64,000 bases of DNA from Tamlana crocina. GTDB lineage: Bacteria; Bacteroidota; Bacteroidia; Flavobacteriales; Flavobacteriaceae. The notes below the pieces were generated by a model that ran no database searches, had not been told where the DNA came from, and was given only the letters and a program-made list of their open reading frames with translations. The DNA lies in the NCBI GenBank assembly GCA_040429635.1, contig CP158972.1, positions 1,126,001 through 1,190,000 of the forward strand, written 5' to 3'. Shown one piece after another: positions 47,137-55,778 of the stretch. Position numbers and translations under genes: made by a program. Numbering within the stretch: position 1 is the stretch's first letter; each line of letters opens with the position of its first letter.

Positions 47137-47506
47137 ATGAAATTATCTCAAAAAATCGCTCTAATTATTATTGTTGCCTACTGTATATTTCACGTACTGG
47201 TTTTATTTCAAATCATTCCCTACACTATAGTTTGGGGTGGTAAAATAAAAGCTATTTCAGAAATGTATATCTTGGAAGGAGTGGCATTAATAATAATGCT
47301 GTTTATAGGCGCAGTCCTTTCTATGAAAAGCAGACTGGTAAAATCAATTTTTACAGCTAAAACCATAAAAAGGATACTTTTGGTTTTTGCATTTTTTTTT
47401 TATGTTAAACACCATTGGTAATCTATTAGCTGAAAACATAATTGAAAAATGTCAGGCTATCATAACCCTATATTTAGCCATAGTATTTTATAAATCATCA
47501 AAATAA
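47137..47506 (+). pseudogene. Small membrane protein interrupted at a T10 run
   Basis: From the ATG at 47137 the frame encodes two hydrophobic helices and then runs out of phase at ten T (47392-47401), ending VKHHW. In the neighbouring frame the family-like ending MLNTIGNLLAEN continues to a stop at 47504-47506. The whole would be a ~120-residue membrane protein with about four helices. The break may be a length change in the T run or a sequencing error; the intact form would be a normal gene of the operon. Confidence 0.6.
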
Positions 47507-47517
47507 ATGAAGACTCT

Positions 47518-48135
47518 ATGAAAGCACCCAACCCAAGTACCCTATTCCCGTTACCCAATTATAAAAAACTTTGTTTTTTAAAGAATCTTATTAACAATCC
47601 AAATATTATAGTGGGAGACTATACGTATTATGATGATTTTGAAGATGTTTCAAACTTTGAGAAAAACGTAAAATATCATTTTGATTTTATTGGAGATAAA
47701 CTCATTATAGGTAAGTTTTGTATGATTGCTTCAGATGTAACATTTATTATGAATGGTGGTAATCATCTTATTGAAGCCACAACAGCATATCCATTTGCCA
47801 TTTTTGGTGGCGCGTGGCAAGATGCCATGGAAGGTAAAACCTATCCAACCAAAGGTGATACCATAATCGGTAATGATGTTTGGATTGGTCACGATGCTAC
47901 CATTATGCCTGGTGTTCACATTGGTGATGGTGCAATAATAGCATCAAAAGCGGTTGTGACAAAAAGCATAGCACCTTACACTATTGTTGGGGGTAATCCT
48001 GCTAAACCTATAAAAAAACGGTTTTCTGAAGATACCATTTCAAAACTATTAGAGTTAAAATGGTGGGATTGGGAGATTGAAAAAATTACTGAAAACGTAG
48101 AAAAGCTTACCTCTAATCCTGAAGCGTTGCTTTAA
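47518..48135 (+). CDS. Xenobiotic O-acetyltransferase, Vat-like (streptogramin A type)
   Basis: A 205-residue left-handed-beta-helix enzyme. The sequence follows Vat streptogramin A acetyltransferases more closely than CatB: [14 protein letters not shown] start, [24 protein letters not shown] and [20 protein letters not shown]. It ends [16 protein letters not shown] and LKWWDW. The catalytic base His83 in GNHLIE lines up with the active His of Vat(D). Likely transfers acetyl from acetyl-CoA to a hydroxyl of a drug or small molecule; actual resistance is not shown by sequence. It is the last gene of the operon that starts at 45156. Confidence 0.85.
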   Translation: MKAPNPSTLFPLPNYKKLCFLKNLINNPNIIVGDYTYYDDFEDVSNFEKNVKYHFDFIGDKLIIGKFCMIASDVTFIMNGGNHLIEATTAYPFAIFGGAWQDAMEGKTYPTKGDTIIGNDVWIGHDATIMPGVHIGDGAIIASKAVVTKSIAPYTIVGGNPAKPIKKRFSEDTISKLLELKWWDWEIEKITENVEKLTSNPEALL

Positions 48136-48156
48136 GATAATACCCTAAGGACTAAT

Positions 48157-48190
48157 AAAAGGCTTAACTCTAAAATGTTAAGCCTTTTTC
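48157..48190 (+). terminator. Terminator of the 45156-48135 operon
   Basis: AGGCTTAAC / GTTAAGCCT arms, 8-base loop, T5 tail, 22 bases after the acetyltransferase stop. Confidence 0.85.
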
Positions 48191-48235
48191 TTTTAGTGAA
48201 AAAATAAGCATTAGTACTAAGTATTAAAAAGGTTC

Positions 48236-48330
48236 CAAATTATAATTCAAAACGATTGCCCTTAAAATTCAGTGAATCTTTGTACCATCAAATTATTAAT
48301 CAAAAAACGAACAATTAAAAACACATTACA
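48236..48330 (+). promoter_or_regulatory. Shared promoter/leader B, before the outer-membrane protein genes
   Basis: AAATTATAATTCAAAACGATTGC, then TTG-N16-AATCTTTG (TTG 48256-48258, box 48275-48282) and AATCAAAAAACGAACAA: near-identical to 45072-45153, with the same spacing. Confidence 0.6.
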
Positions 48331-48975
48331 ATGAAAAAACTACTAATCATCTGCTTAACTCTTTGTACACTAAATATTTTTGCTCAGAGTAAATTGGAAT
48401 CAACAAAGAAAAACGATACAGGTTTCAAATACAGAGCGAGCTTTCCTGCTATTATCTTAACTAACATTGGCGACGGAGGCAAAAGAACCAATACACAACA
48501 TATTGAACTTCATATTAAACGAGAATTAGATCCTAAAAACATCGTTGGAGTAAAATTCGCCACTTGGCGATTATTTCAACCCATGGGAATTCAATGGTGG
48601 GATGGGCTTTTAGACAAAATTGATTCTGAAACTGAATTTTACCCCGGTTATCTGCGCGAAACTGGCGTGGGTGTATCGTATCAGCGTATGCTTTGGAAAG
48701 GGTTATTTGCATCTGTAGAAGTATTGCCATTACACAAAACTTATTTAGACTTAAATAGCAAGAAAATTGCAAACGGATTTAAGCTCTACACGTCCTATCA
48801 CATAGGCTACCACATTGCTTTTGGAAAAAAGAAACGCATTTTTATCGAACCCCAAATTCATTGTCAAAATTGGATGTTTGACACAAACACGCCAGAAGCA
48901 TTTAAACAACTAGATAATAGATGGAAATCTCACTTCCTTTTTGAACCAAACCTTTATGTTGGAATAAAGTTTTAA
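48331..48975 (+). CDS. Hypothetical outer-membrane or secreted beta-rich protein
   Basis: A 214-residue protein with a signal peptide (1-19, ending IFAQ). The mature part alternates aromatic and polar residues in short strands (for example GVSYQRMLWKGLFASVEV, LYTSYHIGYHIAFG) and ends on a C-terminal Phe (VGIKF), the usual mark of an outer-membrane barrel. I recognise no family. Lies 43 bases before another small barrel gene. Confidence 0.65.
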   Translation: MKKLLIICLTLCTLNIFAQSKLESTKKNDTGFKYRASFPAIILTNIGDGGKRTNTQHIELHIKRELDPKNIVGVKFATWRLFQPMGIQWWDGLLDKIDSETEFYPGYLRETGVGVSYQRMLWKGLFASVEVLPLHKTYLDLNSKKIANGFKLYTSYHIGYHIAFGKKKRIFIEPQIHCQNWMFDTNTPEAFKQLDNRWKSHFLFEPNLYVGIKF

Positions 48976-49018
48976 TTAAAAAAGAGCAATTAAAAAATTA
49001 ATTATAAAAACAATTAGC

Positions 49019-49624
49019 ATGAAAACAATAAATAAACAAATTAGATTAGCAGCGGTACTTACGGTATTTACATTAATCACCACAGCAACATTTGCACAAG
49101 ATAACTTAAATACAGAAACGACTATTAAACGTAAAGGTTTTATCTTTGAGTTTACTTTAGGTGCTGGTTTTATTGGTATTGAAGATAGCCAGGGTACTCA
49201 AACTTTCGATAAATTTGAAGGAGGTATTAGTTTCCCTGAATTGAAGTTTGGTCATATGTTAAACGATAACTTGGCAATAACGGTTTCTATGCCTGGAAAG
49301 ATTTATGAATTTCAAGAAAACGACAGGCATTTTGGAGTATTTGTCCCTTCTGTTCAATATTGGATAAAAGATCGTTGGTGGATTCATGGTGGTATTGGAT
49401 TGGCGGTTGACGGACCTGCACTATACGATATTAAAGAAAATGTGAATGATGATTGGAATTTTGGAGGTGCAGTTATGGCAAGTACAGGCTATGAATTTTA
49501 TAAAAAGAAAAACTTTGCAATGAATGTACAGTCCAAATTAGTAATGGGGACGGCCTATTTAGATGGTGATGCGCAAAGAGATGCTGTAACTTTTAGTATA
49601 GGTATAGGGTTTAGTTGGTTTTAA
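49019..49624 (+). CDS. Hypothetical outer-membrane beta-barrel protein
   Basis: A 201-residue protein with a signal peptide (about 1-26, ending TFAQ) and an eight-strand-like barrel pattern (FIFEFTLGAGFIGI, LAITVSMPGKIYEF, FGVFVPSVQYWI, RWWIHGGIGLAV), ending in IGFSWF with a terminal Phe. Its small size suggests an OmpX/OmpW-like porin or adhesin. The precise role is unknown. Confidence 0.7.
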   Translation: MKTINKQIRLAAVLTVFTLITTATFAQDNLNTETTIKRKGFIFEFTLGAGFIGIEDSQGTQTFDKFEGGISFPELKFGHMLNDNLAITVSMPGKIYEFQENDRHFGVFVPSVQYWIKDRWWIHGGIGLAVDGPALYDIKENVNDDWNFGGAVMASTGYEFYKKKNFAMNVQSKLVMGTAYLDGDAQRDAVTFSIGIGFSWF

Positions 49625-49673
49625 TAATAAAGAACTAAATTTATAATTGCTAACAATAGCAAAAAGCAATCAC

Positions 49674-50804
49674 ATGAAAAACAATGTATTACTAGGTCTG
49701 TTGCTTTTTATTTCGTTATCCTGCTTTGGTCAAAATATAAATAAGGAGGTAAAGAAATTATTTAATACCGAATTAGAAAAAGAAGCTATTAAAAGTGCTT
49801 TTCTGCATGTGTATTCTAAATCAAAAGGAATTAATATTCAGTTAGCGGAAAGTAAAATTAATTCAGAGGATAATATAAACATCAATAGTCCTTTTTATAC
49901 AGCGAGTATTACCAAAATGCTAACAGCTACCGCTATTGGAATTTTAAAGGATTATAAGAAGTTAAATTTTGAAGATGAAATACATAAATATCTACCAGAA
50001 TCACTTGTCGAAAACCTTCACGTTTTAGATGGTAAGGAGTACTCAAAGGAGCTAACCATAGCTCATTTATTGCAACATACTTCTGGTTTACCTGATTATT
50101 TCACAGATTCAACAATTGATGAAAGCCCTAATATTATCAATCAACTACTCCTGGATACCAATAAGCTTTGGTCGCCTCAAGAAATTATTCAGTTTACAAA
50201 AAATAAGATGGAGCCTCATTTTGCTCCCGGTAAAGACTATCACTATACCGATACAGAATATGTACTTTTGGCACTTATTATTGAAAAAGTAAGTGGTTTA
50301 TCATTAGGCGAGTTCTTTCACGAATTTATTTTTAAACCTTTAGGGATGGACAGTTCGTATGTCAATTTAAAATCGCCATCTAAAAAGACTAAACTTAAAA
50401 TAGCTAAGTTTTATGCCGGAGACATCGAGCTATCGTCGTTCAAAAGCTTAAGTGCCGATTGGGGCGGTGGAGGTTTAGTGTCGACAACCCAAGATTTAAT
50501 TCGCTTTTTAAAAGCTTTTAATGAAGATTTAATTGTAAAAAAAGAAACCCGTTACACCATGCAAAACTGGGTGTATGAAACGGTAGGCATGGAATACGGT
50601 TTTGGAATAAGAAAAGTATCTTTTAAAGAGAAGTTGAATACAGATGACTTGGAACTTATTGGTCATACTGGCAGCACGGCTTCATTTTTATGGTATTGCC
50701 CACAATTGGATACTTACATTGCTGGTACTTTAAATCAAATAGAAGCTTCAAAAAGCACACTGAATTTGGTTCGTGAAATACTTAAAATAATAGAAAACAA
50801 ATAG
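49674..50804 (+). CDS. Serine hydrolase (beta-lactamase family), third copy
   Basis: A 376-residue secreted enzyme from the ATG at 49674 with signal peptide (1-20, ending SCFGQ, possibly lipidated at Cys17). The active site is Ser78-Ile-Thr-Lys81, Tyr-Thr-Asp in YHYTDTEY (Asp for the usual Asn) and His-Thr-Gly in LIGHTGS. It is followed after 4 bases by a protease-like gene, so the two are co-expressed. Function as esterase or peptidase is likely, substrate unknown. Confidence 0.85.
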   Translation: MKNNVLLGLLLFISLSCFGQNINKEVKKLFNTELEKEAIKSAFLHVYSKSKGINIQLAESKINSEDNININSPFYTASITKMLTATAIGILKDYKKLNFEDEIHKYLPESLVENLHVLDGKEYSKELTIAHLLQHTSGLPDYFTDSTIDESPNIINQLLLDTNKLWSPQEIIQFTKNKMEPHFAPGKDYHYTDTEYVLLALIIEKVSGLSLGEFFHEFIFKPLGMDSSYVNLKSPSKKTKLKIAKFYAGDIELSSFKSLSADWGGGGLVSTTQDLIRFLKAFNEDLIVKKETRYTMQNWVYETVGMEYGFGIRKVSFKEKLNTDDLELIGHTGSTASFLWYCPQLDTYIAGTLNQIEASKSTLNLVREILKIIENK

Positions 50805-50808
50805 TAGT

Positions 50809-52056
50809 ATGAACGCATTTAAAATAGTAGCAACTCATTTTTTAATTTTAGTATTTTCAGTGCTTAATGTATTGTTTGCACAGCCACCGAATAAAATGAA
50901 CTGGAAAGAGGACCTTAAAATTTATAAAGCGTCTTTGGAACAAAAACATATCGATCTATACCATACGGTAACTAAAGAAGAATTTTATAATGAGTGGAAT
51001 TCAATTTATGAGAGTGTTGAGACATTAAACGATTTTGAGATTATTCTCAAACTAATGCGTTTAACAAGGCGCATAAATGATGGGCATACGTCTGTATCCT
51101 TCAGAAATATGCCAACACATCGATTTCCTTTTGAAGTTACATTGATAGAGGACCAATGGCGCGTGGTAAAAACATTAAATGAGAATAAGGATATTTTAAA
51201 AACTACGTTGAAATCTATAAACGGAATTTCAATTGATAAAGTGGCTCAAAAAGTTTCAGAAATTGCCCAGTTTGTTGAAAACGAATATTCTTTAAAGGAA
51301 AGAACTGGTAATTACTTAACTACTGCAGAATTTCTTTTCTATCTTAATTTGATTGATTCAAAAAATAAAGCAACGTTTAGTTTTCAAAAAAATAATAACG
51401 AGTTAATTAATATGGAATTGACTGCTATTACTAATGAAATGTGGCAGGATAGGCATATTTCTGAAATGATTACATCTGTTCCTGAAATAGAAAGGCCCAA
51501 TATTGACAACCTTGATTTGTGGTTCGCCCCAATTTCAGAAACAAAAGGACTATATGTAAATTTTAAAACTTACCCTTCATTTGAAGAGATGCAAAGTTTT
51601 GGGGAACGATTGGTTTCTTGTATTCAAGAAAAGCAGATAAAACAAGTCATTATAGATATGAGAGAAAATGGTGGTGGCGATTTGTATGTAGGTACAGTTT
51701 TAGCCTATGCCCTTAATCTTGCCGATTCCATAGATTGGAAAAACGGCATATTTGTATTAACAAGCAATAAAACCTTTTCTGCCGCAACAAGTAATGCAGC
51801 GCTTTTCAAACAATTGTTAAATGCTAAAATTGTTGGTCAGCCCACTGGTTCCAATCCAAATGGGTATCAAGATATGGATTCATTTACATTGCCCAATTCA
51901 AAGTTAGTTATCACATATTCTAAAAGATTGTTTCGTTTGTCAGAAGAAGAAAATAAGGCACTGATGCCCGATATTTTAATTCGTCCTAGTTGGGAAGACT
52001 TAGTCAGTGGCAAAGATACAGTTTTAACCAAGTTGTTAGATGTAATAAGTTTATAA
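50809..52056 (+). CDS. S41-family (tail-specific-protease-like) exported peptidase
   Basis: A 415-residue exported protein: signal peptide (about 1-24), an N-terminal helical part with the NDGHTSV motif near residue 90, and an S41 core. The core has VIIDMRENGGGD and SNKTFSAATSNA, where the Ser of FSAA is the likely nucleophile, then IVGQPTGSNP. The PDZ domain is absent or reduced. Such proteins cleave unfolded or C-terminal segments in the periplasm. Starts 4 bases after the serine hydrolase stop, so the two enzymes probably act in one process. Confidence 0.8.
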   Translation: MNAFKIVATHFLILVFSVLNVLFAQPPNKMNWKEDLKIYKASLEQKHIDLYHTVTKEEFYNEWNSIYESVETLNDFEIILKLMRLTRRINDGHTSVSFRNMPTHRFPFEVTLIEDQWRVVKTLNENKDILKTTLKSINGISIDKVAQKVSEIAQFVENEYSLKERTGNYLTTAEFLFYLNLIDSKNKATFSFQKNNNELINMELTAITNEMWQDRHISEMITSVPEIERPNIDNLDLWFAPISETKGLYVNFKTYPSFEEMQSFGERLVSCIQEKQIKQVIIDMRENGGGDLYVGTVLAYALNLADSIDWKNGIFVLTSNKTFSAATSNAALFKQLLNAKIVGQPTGSNPNGYQDMDSFTLPNSKLVITYSKRLFRLSEEENKALMPDILIRPSWEDLVSGKDTVLTKLLDVISL

Positions 52057-52262
52057 ACTGTTAAATAGTGATTTTTAATTTTACCCACAAGTAATTAAAT
52101 GGTCTATTAAAATTTTAAAATATTAGGATACAATTAGGTTTTTTTCAGTCAAAATTTGTTCCTTTCCAATAGCAGGATGTAATAAAACAATTGTAAAAAT
52201 GAGTAAAGTTTTTAATAATTAAACTTAGATGGTTAACTTTAGAAAAAAGTATAAAATTCATC

Positions 52263-52858
52263 TTGAACTTAAAGTACTCACATAAATTAATTATTGACAA
52301 TGTTAGCAGGTTTATCGATTTAACCGAGCTTGAAAAACAGAAGTATATTTCTTTGCTTACCGAAGTAAACGTCATGAAGAAAGCATTTTTAATGCAGGCC
52401 GGTGAAATTACTAGATATGAGTACTTCATTACAAAAGGTTGCTTAAAAGTGTATACTTTAGATGAAGAGGGGGCACCTCATATCTCTCTATGTTTGCGGT
52501 TGAAGATTATTGGACAGGAGACCTGGCCAGTTTTATCAATAAAGAACCATCGCGTTATTTTATTAAAGCCACTGAGGATTCTGAATTATTGGGTGTTTCT
52601 AGAGCTAATTATGATCTACTATTTCAAGAAATACCAAAATTTGAAAAGTTTTATCGCATTCTTTATCAAAGGTCGCTGATAAGTTATATAAGGCGCTCAA
52701 ATCATGGTATATCCTTAACAGCAGAAGAAAGATATTTGGTGTTCAAAAAAAAGTATCCAAATATTGTCAATAGAATTACCCAAAAAGACTTAGCTGGGTA
52801 TATTGGCATTACGCCAGAATTTATGGGCAAGATTATCTCCAAAGTCAATAGAATGTAA
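52263..52858 (+). pseudogene. Crp/Fnr-family regulator interrupted at a CT repeat
   Basis: The frame starting with TTG at 52263 encodes the cyclic-nucleotide-binding-like domain up to TLDEEGAPHIS, then loses phase in ATCTCTCTATG (about 52477-52489). In the other frame it continues MFAVEDYWTGDLASF to the end with the helix-turn-helix ITQKDLAGYIGITPEFMGKII. Removal of one CT restores a 198-residue regulator. The small barrel, DoxX and FMN-reductase genes that follow are its likely targets. Slippage, decay or sequencing error are all possible. Confidence 0.75.
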
Positions 52859-52911
52859 AAGTCTTAAACTAGTTCATTTTTTTTCACGTGCTTCCATCGG
52901 AATTTTGAAGC

Positions 52912-53556
52912 ATGAAAAAAATAATAATCATTACTTCATTTTTTACAATTGGTTTTGCAAACTATTTGCAGGCACAATTTACCCAAGTAGAACTGTTTTC
53001 TGGATTTGGTAAAACAGATTTTAATCTGTATTCTAGCTATCCAATTAATGAGGGAAATACACTGAGTATTGCCACCCTCACCTTTTTTCAAAAATTCAAC
53101 AAAAAGGAAAATGAGAGTTTTGATGAGGTAGGCGTTCAGCCAACTTTATTCTGGAACATTAATAAGAATATTTCCATTGGGCCTTCTTTATATTACAACA
53201 GCGTTGCAGGATATTCGCAACGCTTATCAGTAAAATTCACGCTAAAAAATTCACGGATATTATTTGTCATTATTCCCACAGTTGCCCATTCTGAGCAGAC
53301 CAACGCTAGCTATGCCGAAGCCTTTGCTCAGTTTCAGTTCAACATTCCCATAAGTAATAAAGTATCGCTTTGGTTAAACGGGCAGTTTTTAACGGTGTGG
53401 GATGAATTCAAGAGGCATTCTAGAAGTTTTCAGCAATGGCGTGCCGGCGTATCGTTCAATGGGCACCAATTCGGTTTTGGGCTAGACTTTGACCAATATG
53501 GGCCAAACCCTATAGAAAAATCATCTTTCGGTGTGTATTACCGAAAAACATTATAA
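52912..53556 (+). CDS. Hypothetical outer-membrane protein
   Basis: A 214-residue protein with a signal peptide (1-21, ending LQAQ) and a barrel-like pattern of strands with aromatic girdles (FGFGLDFDQYG, VSLWLNGQFLTVW, ending FGVYYRKTL). I recognise no family. It is 53 bases after the Crp/Fnr gene and 22 bases before a DoxX gene, so it is probably part of the same unit. Confidence 0.65.
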   Translation: MKKIIIITSFFTIGFANYLQAQFTQVELFSGFGKTDFNLYSSYPINEGNTLSIATLTFFQKFNKKENESFDEVGVQPTLFWNINKNISIGPSLYYNSVAGYSQRLSVKFTLKNSRILFVIIPTVAHSEQTNASYAEAFAQFQFNIPISNKVSLWLNGQFLTVWDEFKRHSRSFQQWRAGVSFNGHQFGFGLDFDQYGPNPIEKSSFGVYYRKTL

Positions 53557-53578
53557 ACAATTTTAAATCTTCAACATT

Positions 53579-54034
53579 ATGAAAACTTTAGTACAAAAAC
53601 TTTTAACGACACATCCAAATATTGGATTTAGTATTGCACGATTAACACTCGGTTTAGTAATATTTCCGCATGGAGCACAGAAATTACTGGGGCTGTTTGG
53701 AGGTTATGGTTACTCAGCCAATATGGAAGCATTTACAGCGCAAATGGGATTACCAAGCATTGTAGCCTTCTCAATAATAATGATTGAATTTTTTGGCTCT
53801 ATTTTCTTAATTCTTGGACTCTTGAGTAGATTTTGGGCACTATCACTTGCCGGAATGTTTGTGGGTATTATTTATACTACACAGTTAGAACATGGCTTTT
53901 TTATGAATTGGTTTGGTAATCAAGCTGGAGAAGGATACGAATATTCTCTTCTTATAATCGGTCTTGCCCTAACCACATTGGTAAACGGTAGTGGAAAATG
54001 GTCAATAGATAAATTAATCTCTAAAAAGCAGTAA
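53579..54034 (+). CDS. DoxX family membrane protein
   Basis: A 151-residue protein with four transmembrane helices (about 18-36, 60-82, 88-106, 122-140) and the typical ARLTLGLVIFPHGAQKLLG and GSIFLILGLLSRF motifs. DoxX proteins couple to thiol or quinone redox processes in the membrane. The next gene, a flavin reductase, begins 2 bases after the stop, supporting a shared redox function. Confidence 0.88.
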   Translation: MKTLVQKLLTTHPNIGFSIARLTLGLVIFPHGAQKLLGLFGGYGYSANMEAFTAQMGLPSIVAFSIIMIEFFGSIFLILGLLSRFWALSLAGMFVGIIYTTQLEHGFFMNWFGNQAGEGYEYSLLIIGLALTTLVNGSGKWSIDKLISKKQ

Positions 54035-54036
54035 TC

Positions 54037-54621
54037 ATGAAAACGATAATCACAATAGCTGGAAGCAACAGTCAAAAATCTATAAACAAAAGTTTAATAA
54101 CCTATACCGCTGGTTTGTTGGAAAATCTCGAAATTATTTCAATCGATTTAAACGATTATGTGTTGCCTATTTATAGTGCAGATTTTGAGGCTGAATATGG
54201 TATTCCGACCGCTGTTAAAAGACTAAACGAGTTGTTTAATACTGCCGATGGATTTATAGTTTCTCTTGCAGAACATAACGGGTCTTATTCAGCGGTATTC
54301 AAAAACACGATAGATTGGTTATCTCGTGTAAATATGAAAATATGGAGAGAAAAATCTATGCTGTTAATGGCAACCTCACCAGGAGGCAGAGGCGGTGCCA
54401 CTGTTTTACAATCGGCAAGTACTTACTTTCCGTTTATGGGGGCCAGTATTACAGATACGTTTTCATTGCCCTCTTTTTATGATAATTTCAATAACGGAGA
54501 AATTAATGATAAAAGTTTGAAGGAAGAGATTCGTAAAAAGACCCAGGCATTTCACACCATAGTAAATAACACATATAAAGAAGCAAAGTTCGATTTAGTA
54601 GAATCACATTCTAATAAATAA
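54037..54621 (+). CDS. NADPH-dependent FMN reductase-like flavoprotein
   Basis: A 194-residue flavodoxin-like enzyme with phosphate-binding loop IAGSNSQKSINKSL (about 7-20), the AEHNGSYSAVFKNTIDWLSR motif and SPGGRGGATVL. These fit the NAD(P)H:FMN/quinone reductase family (SsuE/YhdA group). It reduces flavin or quinones with NADPH. Co-transcribed with doxX. Confidence 0.87.
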   Translation: MKTIITIAGSNSQKSINKSLITYTAGLLENLEIISIDLNDYVLPIYSADFEAEYGIPTAVKRLNELFNTADGFIVSLAEHNGSYSAVFKNTIDWLSRVNMKIWREKSMLLMATSPGGRGGATVLQSASTYFPFMGASITDTFSLPSFYDNFNNGEINDKSLKEEIRKKTQAFHTIVNNTYKEAKFDLVESHSNK

Positions 54622-54703
54622 CCTTTTATAATTTATAAATTAAGTATATGAAAAACTCAATCAAAAATATTATTTTGCTCAGGAGCATAATAAAATTGAC
54701 GTC

Positions 54704-55681
54704 ATGGCTGTTGTTTTTTCTACTATATTCAAGAAAGCTATTAAACTTGCGCTCGAAGAAGGCGCGCCTAAAACCAGCCTTGATTGTTCAGTAAGTCATA
54801 AAACCGAAAATGAACGGGTCTCAATGGACTTATTACTTGATATCTATGAATGCGCTGAAAAACATTTACCTGCAGGTTTTGGACTAAGACAAGGCAAACA
54901 GCTTGATTCTAATGACTATGGTACTTTAGGATTATCCTGGAAAACCTGTCTGAAAGCTATCGATATATTGAAAAATGTAAAAAGATACATGGTACTTGTA
55001 ACCGATGATGGCAGTATTGAATTACTTGAACGTGATGGTATAATTAAGCTTATTTTGAATAGGGACGTTTACAGATTAGGCGTTAAAACAGCAAATGAGG
55101 CGTCTTTTGTTATGTTGGTAGGAGTTTTAAATGAAGTAACTGGTAAAAACATTAAGCCTGTGGAAGTTAATTTCAAGCACACCTTTACCAATAGTGACTA
55201 TTTTTCTGACTATTTTGATTGTCCCGTTAACTTTAATTCTTCTAATAACACGTTGGTTTTCAGAGCAAAAACACTTGAGGTCTCGACTATAAAAGCTGAT
55301 AAGTTTATTCACCAGTTTTTAGTAGAACGTATGGAACAAGAAAAATCAAATCTTAACAAAGAAGATGATTTACTAACATACGAAATCAATAAGATTCTTA
55401 AAGAGTCTATGGCAAGTGGGATACCCAGTATTGCTCAAGTAGGTGAATATTTAGGGGTTAGTGCTAGGACACTCAAAAGAAGGCTGGCTGAAAGAAACTT
55501 AACATTTAGAGAGCTTATCCAAAAGAACCAACAAGAAACGGCCACATTATTACTTTCAAATTCATCTCAATCTGTTGGCGAAATCGCTTTTTTAACTGGC
55601 TTTTCTGAACAAAGTGCCTTCAATCGGGCATTTAAAAGATGGACTGGTCAAGCTCCAAACGAATACAGAAAAACCCTGTAG
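54704..55681 (+). CDS. AraC-family transcriptional regulator, paralogue A
   Basis: A 325-residue regulator of the OruR/ArgR-like group: an N-terminal ligand-binding-type domain (about 1-190, with GFGLRQGKQLDSNDYGTLGLSWKTC) and a C-terminal AraC double helix-turn-helix (about 225-325). The recognition elements are IAQVGEYLGVSARTLKRRL and VGEIAFLTGFSEQSAFNRAFKRW. It lies upstream of the DUF4386 membrane protein gene, and the spacer between them has a two-half-site operator. A paralogue with nearly the same helices is at 61738. Confidence 0.9.
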   Translation: MAVVFSTIFKKAIKLALEEGAPKTSLDCSVSHKTENERVSMDLLLDIYECAEKHLPAGFGLRQGKQLDSNDYGTLGLSWKTCLKAIDILKNVKRYMVLVTDDGSIELLERDGIIKLILNRDVYRLGVKTANEASFVMLVGVLNEVTGKNIKPVEVNFKHTFTNSDYFSDYFDCPVNFNSSNNTLVFRAKTLEVSTIKADKFIHQFLVERMEQEKSNLNKEDDLLTYEINKILKESMASGIPSIAQVGEYLGVSARTLKRRLAERNLTFRELIQKNQQETATLLLSNSSQSVGEIAFLTGFSEQSAFNRAFKRWTGQAPNEYRKTL

Positions 55682-55698
55682 ACCTTTTTGTCCCAAAA

Positions 55699-55754
55699 TG
55701 TCAAATCTTCGGCACAAAGGGTCAATTTATTAAGACATCTTTTCATCAATTTTG
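55699..55754 (+). promoter_or_regulatory. AraC-type operator and promoter before the DUF4386 gene
   Basis: Half sites TGTCAA (55699) and GGTCAA (55720) are direct repeats 21 bp apart, two helical turns. A CAATTTTG box (55747-55754) replaces TAnnTTTG and no TTG -33 element is present. The same layout is at 62749-62804. Confidence 0.6.
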
Positions 55755-55778
55755 CTTTAAATCACAAACATTTAAAAA

